A stretch of 64,000 nucleotides of DNA. Origin: Lewinellaceae bacterium. Lineage in GTDB: Bacteria; Bacteroidota; Bacteroidia; Chitinophagales; Saprospiraceae. Position 1 is the stretch's first letter; each line of letters opens with the position of its first letter. The translations under genes and the position numbers were made by a program. Shown piece after piece: positions 52,303-63,300 of the stretch. The notes beneath the pieces were generated by a model. It was not told the origin of the DNA. It saw nothing but the letters and a program-made list of their open reading frames with translations, and ran no database searches. Where the stretch lies: positions 1 through 64,000 of the forward strand of contig JACJXV010000017.1 in the NCBI GenBank assembly GCA_020636445.1. Direction: 5' to 3'.

Positions 52303-55300
52303 GCAAGTTGATCCCGCTATCCTGAATGCCTTATTTACCCTATGGGAAGTTGGGGCGCAATTAGATTACCAACAGCGGTATCGCTTAAAAACCGCATTAC
52401 TAACTGCCGCAACACCGGGGGAGCTCTCCGAGGCAATAGCTTTTTTTAATGAGCCTGCCGCCGCCATGTTCCTGGATATCCACCCTGGCCTGGCAGCTGA
52501 CCACGACTTGGCGGTCCGTCGGAAATTACCGGCAGCCCGCAAACCCCATTATCTTGCTGCTTTCCAGCTAATCATCGCCAGTATTGATGGAGAAGGATGG
52601 CCTGCTTTCCCGGAAAACCTGCTTCATGATCTCCTGGTAGTGGGGGCCTATACGCCTGCCCATTCCGCGATTGCTCCGGAATTAGCCCGCAAGTTAGCCT
52701 TGGAGTGCCTTCCGATTATTGCCGGATTACCCTTGCACCGTCATAATGCCCCCGGCCGGGCAGTGAGTAGTTGGTTAGACGGCATTGCCGAGATCGCCAA
52801 TACCGTCGACTGTGCTCGTTGCTTACCCGCCTGGGTTGCGATGTTGGCGCAAATGCTCGACAGTCTTGAGGCTTTTCCGGCTGCGCTCCTCCACGATATT
52901 TATTGGCAGCGATACGTGCAGCACTGCCTGGCCGCCCTTAGCCAAACGATTCAAAAGGCTCCTGCCGATACCAACCTGGATCAGCAGGTGGCTATGCTTT
53001 TTACGCAGTTACTCAAAGCAACAATTGAAGCTCCGCGGCTCACGACACTGGCTTCTGCTACGCTGCAACCTATTTTGAAAAGCATTACCCAGCAATGGTG
53101 TGCAATACCTGCCTCTCCGCTACAGCTAGCCGGCAGCCTCGAACAAGAACACCTGGTTCGACTCACCCTGGAAACCCTGGCCGATGCTCCGGCATTGGTT
53201 GTTCCCAAAGATGGATTACAGGAGATTTGTACCTCCTTGTCCGAGATGCTGCTGCGTCCGCAAATCAATCACCCCGAAATGTTACCGGGGTTACTCCGCC
53301 TGGTCTTCGAATGGGGGGCTGAAAACCTGGCCCTTCTCCAAACACCCCCGGGCACCCCTCGTGGGTTTTTATTGATTCAGGCATTGCGGGAAAGTTTACT
53401 GCAATTACTTGGATCACCAGGAGGGCAAAGCTGGTTTGGTAAGCTCAACTACACCCAGCGTTACCAGCTGTTGGATCAAATTCTGGAAGCGGTCACCCAC
53501 CACCCTGCCCTGGTCAGTGATCAGGTAGGCCAACAGTCTGTACTGCTGACTACCCTGGATGCCGTACTGCGCGGATTAAGCAAGCTCCCCCCCGATCACT
53601 ATCCTCATCCCGAGTTATTAACCACGATTCTGGAAAGTTGCTTACGAACCGTTACGCTAAGCCCTTCCGTATTGGATGTAATCGACTGGGACGAGGAGCA
53701 GGAAACGGACGCTGCACTGACTACGATCCTCCACCAGGTACTGACGCTCATCTTTTCCTCCGTCTTTGATCCGGCTACCGAACGGACGGGTACGGAAGAA
53801 ATGGCCCTGCTACGGGACCTGCTAAGCTTCTCGCTGGACGAAATCCTGCTGCAATACCCGAACCAATTAGGTCTGGTTCTGATTAAAATTATCCTATCCC
53901 CGGAAACAGGTTTCGATTTCCGTGAAGGGTTTGACCGCCAATGGGCCGAGCAGCTCCTCGAAGCAGCCCTCGCACTCATGTCACAACATCCCCATTTGAT
54001 CCTGGATGAGGAAGGATGGCAGGAGATCATCACAGGTGCCACGGCCGCGCTATTGACATCCGGATTGCATCAGCCGGCATTATTGCCTGAACTCATCAGG
54101 CTGGTGATGGAAAAAACAGCGGGCCAGTTGACGCTGCTCGTGGAAACCGAAGACGGGGAAGTCGAGTATTTATTAGTATTAGCCTTGCGGGAAATTCTCA
54201 CCTCATTGGCATCTCCTACCCCCGGAGGTACCTGGCGGCCCGAACTGACGCCGGAACAGCTCCTGCGCATGGTTGAATTCCTCCTGGACGAGGTAGTCCA
54301 TAACCCCAACTGGCTGACCACCTCAATCACTAATCACCCGTTGCTACGGGAGGTGCTGCAGATTCACCTGCGGGCGCTGGGCCGCATTCCCCGCGAACAG
54401 CGCATTGGTTTCCAAACGCTGGAAGAACTGCTTAGCCGGGTTTTACAAGCCGTCGTGAATAGCCACCACCTCCTGGACAAAGTAAACTGGGGTGCTCATT
54501 ACAGTGAACGAAGCATCCTGGAGCACGCCCTGAACCTGGTGATTGGCTGGGTCTTCCCACCCGGGGAAGGGGCCGGGCTGAATAAACCTCAGCAGCTCAC
54601 CGATTTGCTCACCTATGTACTGGATGTATTATTAGCCGAAAACCCTAACCCTACCGGGTTGGCCTTGTTGGAGCTCATTCTGTCAGATGCAGTAGGTATC
54701 GATTTATCCAGTGGATTTGAAGGCGACATGGTCGAAGACCTGGTTGACGCAGCACTCATGGCTGTAGCAACGCAACCGGAATTGCTTTCCGACTCACCGG
54801 GCATGCGCGAGATCGTCAATGAATCAGCGGCGGCAATCCATTTGCTGGGCATTGACCATCCGGAAATAGGTTTGGATATCCTGCGGATGGTTTTTGAGGA
54901 AAGTGCCGGGCGGCTCAATGTTCTTCTTGAAGTGCAGGATAATCATTTCCGGCATTTACTTGTAGAGGCCCTGCAGCAATTAGCCACCGCGCTATCCACC
55001 GAACGCCGGCAAGGCCGCTGGTCACAGCGGTTAAGTGAAGATCAAATCCTGGAGTTGGTCCATTTTGTTTTTCAGGGAGTAGTTGAACATCCCGAGTGGG
55101 TTGAAGAGGAATTCTTGTACCATACCGTTGATGCTATTTTAACGGCCGTAGATTTTCGCAATGGCAACCGCCGCATTCCCTATCTGCTGGTGTTTTTGCT
55201 CATTCAGGATTTACTGACCATCGCCAATGAGCGACGGGAGTTTCTGCTTCCCATCACGGTAGGTGATAAACGGGAAGTGATTGCCATCAGTTATATTGTC

Positions 55301-55534
55301 GAACGACTGATGGGCATTCTGTTGGCACAGGATTTAAGGGCCTGGCGCAAGATCACTCAGGAGGAAGTACTGGAAACGGTCATTCACTACTACTTACAAC
55401 TCATGGATCAATGGGACCTCAGTATTGCCTCCATTGAAGCGGCTGTCGAGCAATTGCAGCGTGCAGCACGACAGCTGGCGGCCGGCAGTATGAACCTGGA
55501 TGAGTTCCTGGATTTACTCGGGGGTGGGGATTAA
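52289..55534 (+). CDS. Large helical repeat protein of unknown family
   Basis: ATG 52289 (MKHNKQVDPAILNALFTLWE) is chosen because it overlaps the ankyrin stop by 14 bases, exactly as the gene before; earlier in-frame starts add residues that belong to the other gene's frame. The 1,081-residue product has no signal, membrane segment or catalytic motif that I recognise. It is leucine-rich and acidic. Long repeats of about 264 residues are visible: LPGLLRLVFEWGAENLALLQ (about 334), LPELIRLVMEKTAGQLTLLV (about 600) and GLDILRMVFEESAGRLNVLL (about 862), each followed by (L/F)x(L/H)LxxALxxxLxxL and a (L/H)PxLLxD block. An alpha-solenoid scaffold is plausible. The function is unknown. Confidence 0.82.
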   Translation: MKHNKQVDPAILNALFTLWEVGAQLDYQQRYRLKTALLTAATPGELSEAIAFFNEPAAAMFLDIHPGLAADHDLAVRRKLPAARKPHYLAAFQLIIASIDGEGWPAFPENLLHDLLVVGAYTPAHSAIAPELARKLALECLPIIAGLPLHRHNAPGRAVSSWLDGIAEIANTVDCARCLPAWVAMLAQMLDSLEAFPAALLHDIYWQRYVQHCLAALSQTIQKAPADTNLDQQVAMLFTQLLKATIEAPRLTTLASATLQPILKSITQQWCAIPASPLQLAGSLEQEHLVRLTLETLADAPALVVPKDGLQEICTSLSEMLLRPQINHPEMLPGLLRLVFEWGAENLALLQTPPGTPRGFLLIQALRESLLQLLGSPGGQSWFGKLNYTQRYQLLDQILEAVTHHPALVSDQVGQQSVLLTTLDAVLRGLSKLPPDHYPHPELLTTILESCLRTVTLSPSVLDVIDWDEEQETDAALTTILHQVLTLIFSSVFDPATERTGTEEMALLRDLLSFSLDEILLQYPNQLGLVLIKIILSPETGFDFREGFDRQWAEQLLEAALALMSQHPHLILDEEGWQEIITGATAALLTSGLHQPALLPELIRLVMEKTAGQLTLLVETEDGEVEYLLVLALREILTSLASPTPGGTWRPELTPEQLLRMVEFLLDEVVHNPNWLTTSITNHPLLREVLQIHLRALGRIPREQRIGFQTLEELLSRVLQAVVNSHHLLDKVNWGAHYSERSILEHALNLVIGWVFPPGEGAGLNKPQQLTDLLTYVLDVLLAENPNPTGLALLELILSDAVGIDLSSGFEGDMVEDLVDAALMAVATQPELLSDSPGMREIVNESAAAIHLLGIDHPEIGLDILRMVFEESAGRLNVLLEVQDNHFRHLLVEALQQLATALSTERRQGRWSQRLSEDQILELVHFVFQGVVEHPEWVEEEFLYHTVDAILTAVDFRNGNRRIPYLLVFLLIQDLLTIANERREFLLPITVGDKREVIAISYIVERLMGILLAQDLRAWRKITQEEVLETVIHYYLQLMDQWDLSIASIEAAVEQLQRAARQLAAGSMNLDEFLDLLGGGD

Positions 55535-55574
55535 GCTGGACTTTGCCTTAAGGAGGAGAACGATTAATTTCATT

Positions 55575-55630
55575 GGTAACTGGTTTCTGGTAACTGGTTT
55601 CTGGTAACTGGTTTCTGGTAACTGGTTTTT
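55575..55630. repeat. Four tandem 14-bp repeats built from two heptamers
   Basis: GGTAACTGGTTTCT is repeated three times and a fourth copy reads GGTAACTGGTTTTT. Each unit is two related heptamers (GGTAACT, GGTTTCT). A further ACTGTTC heptamer array lies at 55805-55821. Confidence 0.75.
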
Positions 55631-55652
55631 GGCTACTCGTTTTCCCATTTTC

Positions 55653-55789
55653 CCTTCGCCCGCCGAAACTTTAGTGAAGGCCGGGTCGCCCACCGAAGCC
55701 CCCCATAGGCCGACAAGCTTGGCGTAGGCGGGTCTCTTCACCCCTCACTCTTCTCGCTTCAAAAAATGGCACGCTAAGTCGCAAAGAGG
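55653..55789 (-). repeat. Inverted copy of the dispersed intergenic element
   Basis: Read on the minus strand it holds CCTCTTTGCG (55789-55780), CCCGCCTACGC (55732-55722) and TTCGGCGGGCGAAGG (55667-55653) in the order seen at 49571-49656. About 50 extra bases lie between the last two modules. Confidence 0.5.
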
Positions 55790-55832
55790 TATTATTTCCT
55801 GCTGACTGTTCACTGTTCACTAATTCCCAAAA

Positions 55833-56201
55833 CTAAGCTAAGCCCGGGAAAAAGGCATCGCGCAGATGTACTAAGTCAGGCACAGCATTCGGCGGGTAGA
55901 CAATACTGACGACATCAAAGCGAATTTCGCCTGGGTGTTCCGTCTGTTCGGCAAATACCGCGGCAGCTTCCGCCAGCAGGCGTTGCTTTCGCGGGTCGAC
56001 AAAAGATTCAGGATGGCCAAAAAAAGTGTTTTTCCGGGTCTTAACTTCTACAATCACCAATATTCCATCCGCTTGGGCAACGATGTCAATCTCGGCCCGA
56101 CTGTAACGCCAATTACGGGCCAAAATCTTATAGCCAGCTGCCGTTAGAAACTGACAAGCCAGCTCTTCCCCACGCTTCCCCAACTCCTGTTGATGTGCCA
56201 C
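55833..56201 (-). CDS. yraN: UPF0102/YraN-family nuclease-like protein
   Basis: This 122-residue protein matches YraN: GKRGEELACQFLTAAGYKIL, NWRYSRAEIDIVAQ and LVIVEVKTRKN, with the (E/D)xD…ExK pattern of the restriction-endonuclease-like fold (AEIDIV and VEVKTR). The cellular role of the family is not settled; a DNA-repair or recombination function is usually assumed. It is a short single gene between a repeat-filled gap and the terminator of the HYR protein gene. Confidence 0.93.
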   Translation of the reverse strand: MAHQQELGKRGEELACQFLTAAGYKILARNWRYSRAEIDIVAQADGILVIVEVKTRKNTFFGHPESFVDPRKQRLLAEAAAVFAEQTEHPGEIRFDVVSIVYPPNAVPDLVHLRDAFFPGLA

Positions 56202-56230
56202 GGTCTGAAGATTTAGTTCTCCTTCAAGTT

Positions 56231-56280
56231 ACAAAACAATCAGGAGGCTTGCCAAACAGTCGTCTGACAAAGCCTCCTGA
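56231..56280 (-). terminator. Intrinsic terminator of the 1,272-residue HYR protein gene
   Basis: TCAGGAGGCTT (56240-56250) pairs with AAGCCTCCTGA (56270-56280), with an inner CAG/CTG. On the minus strand it is followed by TTGTTTTG. Confidence 0.68.
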
Positions 56281-56360
56281 AGTATTCCGGTGCGAAGCGG
56301 CTTAAGAAAACCCTAAATCACGTTACGTGAAGGATTGACAAGCAGCTGCTGGGTTAACAG

Positions 56361-59300
56361 TTATGGTATTCTGAGCATACGCCCCGTTTCCACCCAGTTC
56401 CCTTGCTGCCAGCGGTATAAATACATGCCCGGGCCGGGGAACCAACTTGCGGGTAGCGTAAGCGAAGTTTGCGCTTCCAATGAGGGAGCCCAACTGCGTC
56501 GCAGCACTAAACGTCCCTGGGTATCCCAAACTTGCAGGAGTAGCTGCTCATCGGCAACCCTGGGAACCTGGAATGTAATTTCATCCCGGAATGGGTTGGG
56601 GTGAGCCAGAACACCTCCTGAAACCAGCGGTTTAGCTGGTGCAGGCGCCAACCACGACAGATGTAGATTCGCTGGCTGCGGTTCGCCCTGACTGCCCGGA
56701 ATATAACTTTCTGCCCGTAAGGGAGCCCGATCAAAGCGCAGGAAGTCAGAAAGATTGCCGTAGCGTAAGACCTCCAGTTCGATTACGGCAAATGGTGTTT
56801 CTTCTGTTAACCATACAGGCTCCGCAGTGAACCAGGAAAGGTCCCAACCGCCATCCGTACGTGCCGATTGTGCCCACTGCCCAGTCGCCAGCACCGGTTC
56901 AATCTGCCGCACCTGTATAGCGCCCTCTTCTACCTGAATACTGGCCTGCATACCCAACCATGGCTTGTTCCCCAACGCTGTCAGTGGCAGGCGAATAACA
57001 TCTCCGGGGGCTACCTGTAAATCCGGCAACCGCAATCCCCGGGCTTCCGGGTTACTACGTAAGGTGGTGCCCGTTCCACTAATAGCACTGTTGTTCAGGT
57101 CGCCAACTTTAACCCCAATAAAATCAACATTCAGGTTGTTCATTAACAAACTCACCGTTGATGATTCCGGGAAAGGTGGTGTAAAGGGATCCAATGGATT
57201 CGGGAAAACATAATCCGCGGGGATAAACCGCCAGGAAGCATTTTCCGGCAGAACACTAATTTGCCCCAATACCAGACGCTGCAACTGTGCCAGATCCCGA
57301 ATCGAAACCCGGCCATTGCCATCTACATCGGCCGCAATAATCTTGTAGGGAGAATCCAGCAGGCGTGTCCCCAGAATATGCATATTCAACAGGATGAGAT
57401 CCATCGTACTGGTACCCAAGGCATAGTTATCATTTCGCACGGGAATTACATCTACATTACCTCCCACCGGGATCGTTGCAAAGTTGTAGTTACCCCCTGC
57501 ATTTGTAACCACAGGGTCAATTCCAGGGTCGGAAAGAGCAACACCTACTCCCGGAATCCCCTGGCCTGTTTCCATCCGGATATTACCCGCCAATTGGACA
57601 CCAAATCCGCAGTTATTCGCAGCATCCGTAACATTGATTACGACATTACAAGCCGAGAAATTTCCTGCTTCGTCGATCACCCAGAAGGTCCGTAGATTGG
57701 CCCCCAGGTTATCACAAGTGAACGTAAGGGATGTTGTATTCGGCGGTGAAGCATTCCCCGGTGTCGGGCGCGGTCCTAAGCGGAATTGTAAATTCCCGGG
57801 TGCTGTACAATTGTCCGTACTGCCATTCTCAAAGGCCGTAGCCTGAACCGTAACCGTTCCATTGTTTCCAATCGGAACAGTTATAGTACCGATACATTCC
57901 ACATCCGGCGGCGTATTTTCGATAATGGCATACTCTACATCGCAGGTAGCGGTATTGCCACAAATATCCGTGACGTAATACGTGATAATATAATTCCCTG
58001 CCGGAACGGCGTTAGCCTGAAAATCGGTACCCAGGTCCCCATCTATCCGAACCGTAACCCCTGTAGGGATACATTCCTGAATATCATCCGGAACGGGAAA
58101 GGTTAAATCGGTAGAACAGGCATCCGGATCCAGAAAAACTACACTCCCCTGCGTTGGACAGGTGAAAACGGGTGGTGTGTTATCCTGCACCCGCAACCGT
58201 TGTACATGGGTAATCCTTCCACCTGCTCCGGGATTTGCTGGGTCAAAAGCGCAACTATCGGTCACAACCCAGGTACGTCGGACCTCAATGCAATTACCAG
58301 GGCCACCAAAAGTGGGTGCTGCATCGGAGAACGAAATACCAACTTTACGGCAAGCCGTATTGATTAATTGCACATTGGTATATTGAGCAGGCAAATTTGG
58401 GGCCAGTAAATCATCGAGGCTTGTACAATTAGTAATCGTGTAATCGGGTGGGAATATGGCCCGCAATGTGGTCGTATCTACATAATCGATCCGTTGCGTA
58501 CACGTGAATTCTGAAGCACCTCCGTACTCGATCAACCAATTGCGTATCCGATACCCCCGGCCACATTCCTGCGGAAAATCCTGATCGGTAAATTTTAACG
58601 TGTATATATCGCACATCCCATCAGCGACGGGTTTTCCTGTAATGTCCGGATTGGTTAGATCCTGCGTACATTGGGCGTTGGTATTAGGGGGGCAGGTTAT
58701 GGTCACAGGCTGCTTATCTACTACCTGAACCTGAACCATACAAAAATTGCTATTACCAAAACAATCCGTAGCCCGCACTATAGCCCGAACATCTTTATTA
58801 ATATCAGCACAGGTAAACTGGACCTGTGGACCATAAGCAAGGTCCGTTTCTTCCATTCTCCGGACGTCCAGCGTGACCGGGCAGCAGTTGTCCTCTGCAA
58901 CAACATCGAAAGCATCAATGTCGGCAACGCCAATCCCTCCGGTAGTTAGGGCAACCTGAACCTTGCTGTCGCACAACAGGTTGGGCGGCGTTTTGTCTAT
59001 CACTTTAATCGTTGCTGTACAGCGTGAGGTATTGCCACACGCATCAGTGACGATGTACATAATCTGATGATCCCCCAGGGGAACGCCCGTTAACATCCCT
59101 CCATTTGCCCGGATAACACCAAAATCCGACATGACCATTACCTCTACCGGCGTAGAGCAAGTCTCGGTAATACTGATGGCAGGGATCGTCACGTTAGCTT
59201 TACAGCCTACCAAATCAGTGGTAACTGCCCGAATCGTATCTGGACAGACCAACACGGGTCCAATTTTGTCTTTTATCTGAATAACCTGATCAAAGCGCCG

Positions 59301-60179
59301 GATAGTTGATCCACAGGCCTCCACCAAGCTCCAGGTACGAATAATGGAATACGTATTTCCACAGCCACTGATCCGGGCATCACGCATCGAAACGGATAAC
59401 CCGCACAGACCATTCATCCCAATGGGCTGGCCATAAATAGTTGGATAACCTGTACTATCCGGAGAAGTATTGGGAGATATACACGATAATGCCGGGGCAG
59501 CAATATCGTTACGATGAGGAGGAAAAACGACATCATTAATATTGGGGCGCAAAATATTAATGGTCTGTTCGCAAGAATTGGTGCTGCCTGTACCACTGGT
59601 AATTTTCCAGGTACGGGTTATCCGGCCAACCAGCGGGCCACACATCATGACCAGGTTCTCGTACACATCTTTATAGGTGATATTATACGTACCGCAATCG
59701 TTGGAAGTTGCCATCCCGGTATTACTTGGTTCCGTGGAATCTCCACACCTGATGTCCACTGCCGGAGGACAGTTAATAACCGGCAAACCCAGGTTTTGTA
59801 CCGAGAAAGACCCGGTGCAAAAATTACCACTCGGAATATGTGTTACCCTGGCGTACAGCGTACGCCCCAGATAATCCCGGGTAACTTGTGGACTAGTGGG
59901 AATGGCGGGACCTGTTGCCGTCAACGCAACATCAACCTTAAAATCACCAGGTCCGTTTGGGGAACATAATCCAGCGTTTTCTTCCCCATCCAGAATCATA
60001 TCATACGTGATCGTTACCGAGCAGGTTGGATCGGCTTTAATGACCAGATTTTGCTGGCAAACCAGCGTGCAGTTTTGCGCATGGCCGTCCAATGCCGCCC
60101 AATGGACCAAAAAAATGAATCCCCATAATCCCAACCACCAGGGTGGTCGGATTTCTACCCGAAGTTTTCTTGCGTTCAT
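56361..60179 (-). CDS. T9SS-secreted HYR/dockerin-like surface protein
   Basis: ATG 60179 (MNARKLRVEIRPPWWLGLWG) is preferred because it places the basic n-region directly before the signal hydrophobic core (cleavage near GHAQ); an ATG 15 bases earlier is possible. The 1,272-residue product has about eight HYR/Ig-like modules rich in paired cysteines (CPPAVDIRC; CSTPVEVMVMSDFG; DACGNTSRCTATIKVIDKTPP). Then come a carboxypeptidase-regulatory-like domain (about 935-985), a dockerin-like segment with DVDGNGRVSIRDLAQLQRLV and VGDLNNSA (about 990-1090), a beta-sandwich where paralogues carry a cohesin-like domain, and a T9SS sorting domain (about 1180-1272, VLAHPNPFRDEITFQV…). It is probably a surface-anchored matrix or adhesion protein. 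It follows its paralogue on the same strand, but a strong terminator separates them. Confidence 0.88.
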   Translation of the reverse strand: MNARKLRVEIRPPWWLGLWGFIFLVHWAALDGHAQNCTLVCQQNLVIKADPTCSVTITYDMILDGEENAGLCSPNGPGDFKVDVALTATGPAIPTSPQVTRDYLGRTLYARVTHIPSGNFCTGSFSVQNLGLPVINCPPAVDIRCGDSTEPSNTGMATSNDCGTYNITYKDVYENLVMMCGPLVGRITRTWKITSGTGSTNSCEQTINILRPNINDVVFPPHRNDIAAPALSCISPNTSPDSTGYPTIYGQPIGMNGLCGLSVSMRDARISGCGNTYSIIRTWSLVEACGSTIRRFDQVIQIKDKIGPVLVCPDTIRAVTTDLVGCKANVTIPAISITETCSTPVEVMVMSDFGVIRANGGMLTGVPLGDHQIMYIVTDACGNTSRCTATIKVIDKTPPNLLCDSKVQVALTTGGIGVADIDAFDVVAEDNCCPVTLDVRRMEETDLAYGPQVQFTCADINKDVRAIVRATDCFGNSNFCMVQVQVVDKQPVTITCPPNTNAQCTQDLTNPDITGKPVADGMCDIYTLKFTDQDFPQECGRGYRIRNWLIEYGGASEFTCTQRIDYVDTTTLRAIFPPDYTITNCTSLDDLLAPNLPAQYTNVQLINTACRKVGISFSDAAPTFGGPGNCIEVRRTWVVTDSCAFDPANPGAGGRITHVQRLRVQDNTPPVFTCPTQGSVVFLDPDACSTDLTFPVPDDIQECIPTGVTVRIDGDLGTDFQANAVPAGNYIITYYVTDICGNTATCDVEYAIIENTPPDVECIGTITVPIGNNGTVTVQATAFENGSTDNCTAPGNLQFRLGPRPTPGNASPPNTTSLTFTCDNLGANLRTFWVIDEAGNFSACNVVINVTDAANNCGFGVQLAGNIRMETGQGIPGVGVALSDPGIDPVVTNAGGNYNFATIPVGGNVDVIPVRNDNYALGTSTMDLILLNMHILGTRLLDSPYKIIAADVDGNGRVSIRDLAQLQRLVLGQISVLPENASWRFIPADYVFPNPLDPFTPPFPESSTVSLLMNNLNVDFIGVKVGDLNNSAISGTGTTLRSNPEARGLRLPDLQVAPGDVIRLPLTALGNKPWLGMQASIQVEEGAIQVRQIEPVLATGQWAQSARTDGGWDLSWFTAEPVWLTEETPFAVIELEVLRYGNLSDFLRFDRAPLRAESYIPGSQGEPQPANLHLSWLAPAPAKPLVSGGVLAHPNPFRDEITFQVPRVADEQLLLQVWDTQGRLVLRRSWAPSLEAQTSLTLPASWFPGPGMYLYRWQQGNWVETGRMLRIP

Positions 60180-60276
60180 TATTGCCCCTAACATGATCTG
60201 ATTTTTTTCAAATGAGTTGGCGAAAGTGCCTCATCTTGTATTGATGCATAATCTGTGCCAAACTCAGTTTTCTACG

Positions 60277-60307
60277 AAAAAAAGCGGCACCCCTGAAAGG
60301 GTGCCGC
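60277..60307 (-). terminator. Strong intrinsic terminator
   Basis: GCGGCACCC pairs with GGGTGCCGC (9 bp, perfect) over a 6-base loop, followed on the minus strand by seven T. It ends the partial HYR gene whose stop is at 60375. Confidence 0.85.
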
Positions 60308-60374
60308 ATACATTATCTACTATGAAAAAGCTAAGTATTTTGGATTGACGCCCCAGATAGGTAGTGGAATTCCT

Positions 60375-63300
60375 CTACCGGACTGGTGTCATTATCATTT
60401 TGCGCACAGCCGTGAAATCCGCCGTTTCCAGTTGGTAGTAGAACACCCCATTAGCACTGACTTCCGTCAGGCGGAGAGGCATTTCATTATACCCCCGGGG
60501 GAACCGGGCCTGGTGCTGGTAAATTACCCGACCTGAGACATCAAAGACCTTAATCGTCGCGTCCATTTCCGTCGGCAGTGCGAAGCTGATATGGGTTTCA
60601 CTGGAAAATGGATTGGGATAGTTCTGGTAAAGCGCATAGCCCCCCTGATTTTTCAGCACTCCATTTGGTCCGGTGAACTGTAATAGAACACTCATTAATT
60701 CACTCGTATGCGTATAGGCTTCTGCTTTGGTTGGCTGAGAAGTCAACGCTATGGCATTGATCAAATCAGCATCCCGGCGTGCCCGGAAGGTAAGCCGCAT
60801 TAACTGGTGGTCCCAGCCAGGTAAGTAAAGTCCTTCCCTACCGTTCCAGCTAGTCGTGAGGCGTCCTTCTTCCTCACTGATGACCGCCAAGTTATCCGAG
60901 CCCATGCCCGGCAGCTCACCCATTTGGTAATCGAGTAAGGTCAGCAGGTCTTCATCGTAATCCAGGCTAAACTGGTAACCCATTACTGCTTCCAAATCAC
61001 GCGCGGTTAAATCCACGGTAAACACTTCACCGGCACGGAAGGCCTTATCGCGGATCCGCACGATGAGCTCTCCTCCGGTAGAACGGGAATCCGGTACAAC
61101 CAGGCTATTCGGAGTTGCCGAGCCATTAATATCCCCGACTTTGATCCCGATGAAGTTCACTTTTGCTTCCTGGGTATTGAAATTATCCAGGTTTTTGAGT
61201 TCCGGGAAATTCGCCTGCAGCGGATTGACCCCTGCGGGGAAAACGAACTTATCATCAATAAACCGCCAGGAAGTATTCCCGTTACCCAACTCAGTATCAC
61301 GACCCAAGATCAGTTTCCGAAGCTTAATGACATCCAGTGTCGAAATCGTTCCCGACCGGTCAATATCTGCTGCAATATACTTGTAAGGGCTGTCGAATAA
61401 CTGAACCCCTAAGATATGCTTGGACAACAAAATGAGATCTATTGTAGAAACACCATTCAGGACATCGTCATTCTTCTTAGGGACGACAGAATAACTCTTC
61501 CCAAGCGGAAGATTATCCACGGTAAAGCTTCCCTGGGCATTGGTCATAGTCGACAAGGGTTGTGTAGATTGCACGGCAACCGAAACATTTTCTACATCTA
61601 CGCCTTGTGAGGTGGTGATCGTTCCCGCAATCCGACCCACCGTCGCAGGAATCGGACAGATTACCCCATTATCCTGAATATCGATGTAGGTTTCACAGAA
61701 TGCACCATTTCCATTGACATCTGTTGCCCACAAGTGTACGAACTGGCGGCCAATATCCGCACAGGTAAACGTCAGCATCGTATCCGTAGGAGGCGTCGTT
61801 AAGGCCAGGTTCGCCCGGCGGATGGTAATTTTTATATTCTTCGGATTTGCGGCACAAGGGTCGAAACTGCCTTTATCAAAGATGCGGGCGCTAACCATCG
61901 CCAAAGGTCCTCCAGGCATCATAGTCAGGCTCTGCGATAATCCCTGCAGGCAAATAGGTGACGGTGGTTTCTTATCCACTACCGTAATCTTAAACATACA
62001 GATACTGACATTACCACAACCATCTGTTGCCCGGAAGGTCACCGTAGTCGTTCCCAACGGATATACACCACTGGCATTAGCGCCTTTGGCAGTTGCGTAG
62101 GGAGAATTATTCGTAATCGAAATTTCAGTACTGCAATTGTCCGTAGCCGTTACATTAGGAACCGTCACCTGAGCAGAGGTACAGCCATTGGTTAACTCTA
62201 CCGTGACATCCTGGAGGCAGGTAATCACTGGTGGGGTGTTATCCTTGACCGCAATTTCCTGCGTAAAAGTGAAAATCCCCTCTTGTGACCCTGGTCGAAT
62301 CCGGCATAGGTCCGTTACTGTCCAGGTGCGGAAAATCTTAAAGCAAGCAGGTGAAGCAGTGCCTTCATACCGGTTGTCTTTGGAATTGATGGAAACGGCC
62401 ACACAACCAGGTGCATTCACCTTGGGCCGCTGTGAAAGCAGCGGCAGATCATCAGGGTCAGTACCGGAGCCACAGGTAGTCAGGACCACATCTTGAGGCC
62501 AGGTTATAGAATCCTTTACCAGCCGGTAGTTATTGACAATCTCAATGGTCTGCGTACAGGTAGCTTTGTTCTCCTGGAAATCGGTGGCTGTCCAGGTGCG
62601 GTAAATAAAGCCGGTTCCGCACTCAGCCCGATCAATCCGGAAGGTAGAATCGATATCAAAACCACAAGCTTCAAAGGCAACTGCCGTACCAAAACGGGAT
62701 AAATCCGTCAGGTCAGCATCACAAGCTACGGTAGTATTTGCCGGGCACTCAATCGTAGGCGATAGTTTTTCCTGTACGATCACCCGGACCATACATTCAT
62801 TATAATGACCAAACAGGTCGCCACCTTGTTCTTCACGCGTTGGGTCGACGGGGCCAGGTCCTGGATCCACCTCATATACCCGCATAATCACCCGTACGGA
62901 TTCCATTTCCATATCCGCACAACAGAAAGCCACATAGTCATCAAACCATTCCTGGTAGCCCGCCTGATTTGTATTATCATCACCATTGACTTGCTGGCAA
63001 GCACCGATATCCATCCGGCGGACTTTGAAGTATACTTTGGCATTGCAATTATCTTTGCTACCATTATCAAAATACTTCGCCTGTACAAAAGCCAGTCCAC
63101 CATTGCTGAGGGACACTGCAGTAGATTCATCACAGACAGCCACTGGGGGAGAATTATCTACTACGGTGAAAGTCGTAGAGCAAACACTGGAGTTTCCGCA
63201 ACGATCGTAAGCAGTGTATTGTGCGGTATAGGTTCCGGGAGGAACATTAAAATGAGGCCCTAATCCCATACCAAAAGGCGTAGAGACAGTAAAACTGGCC

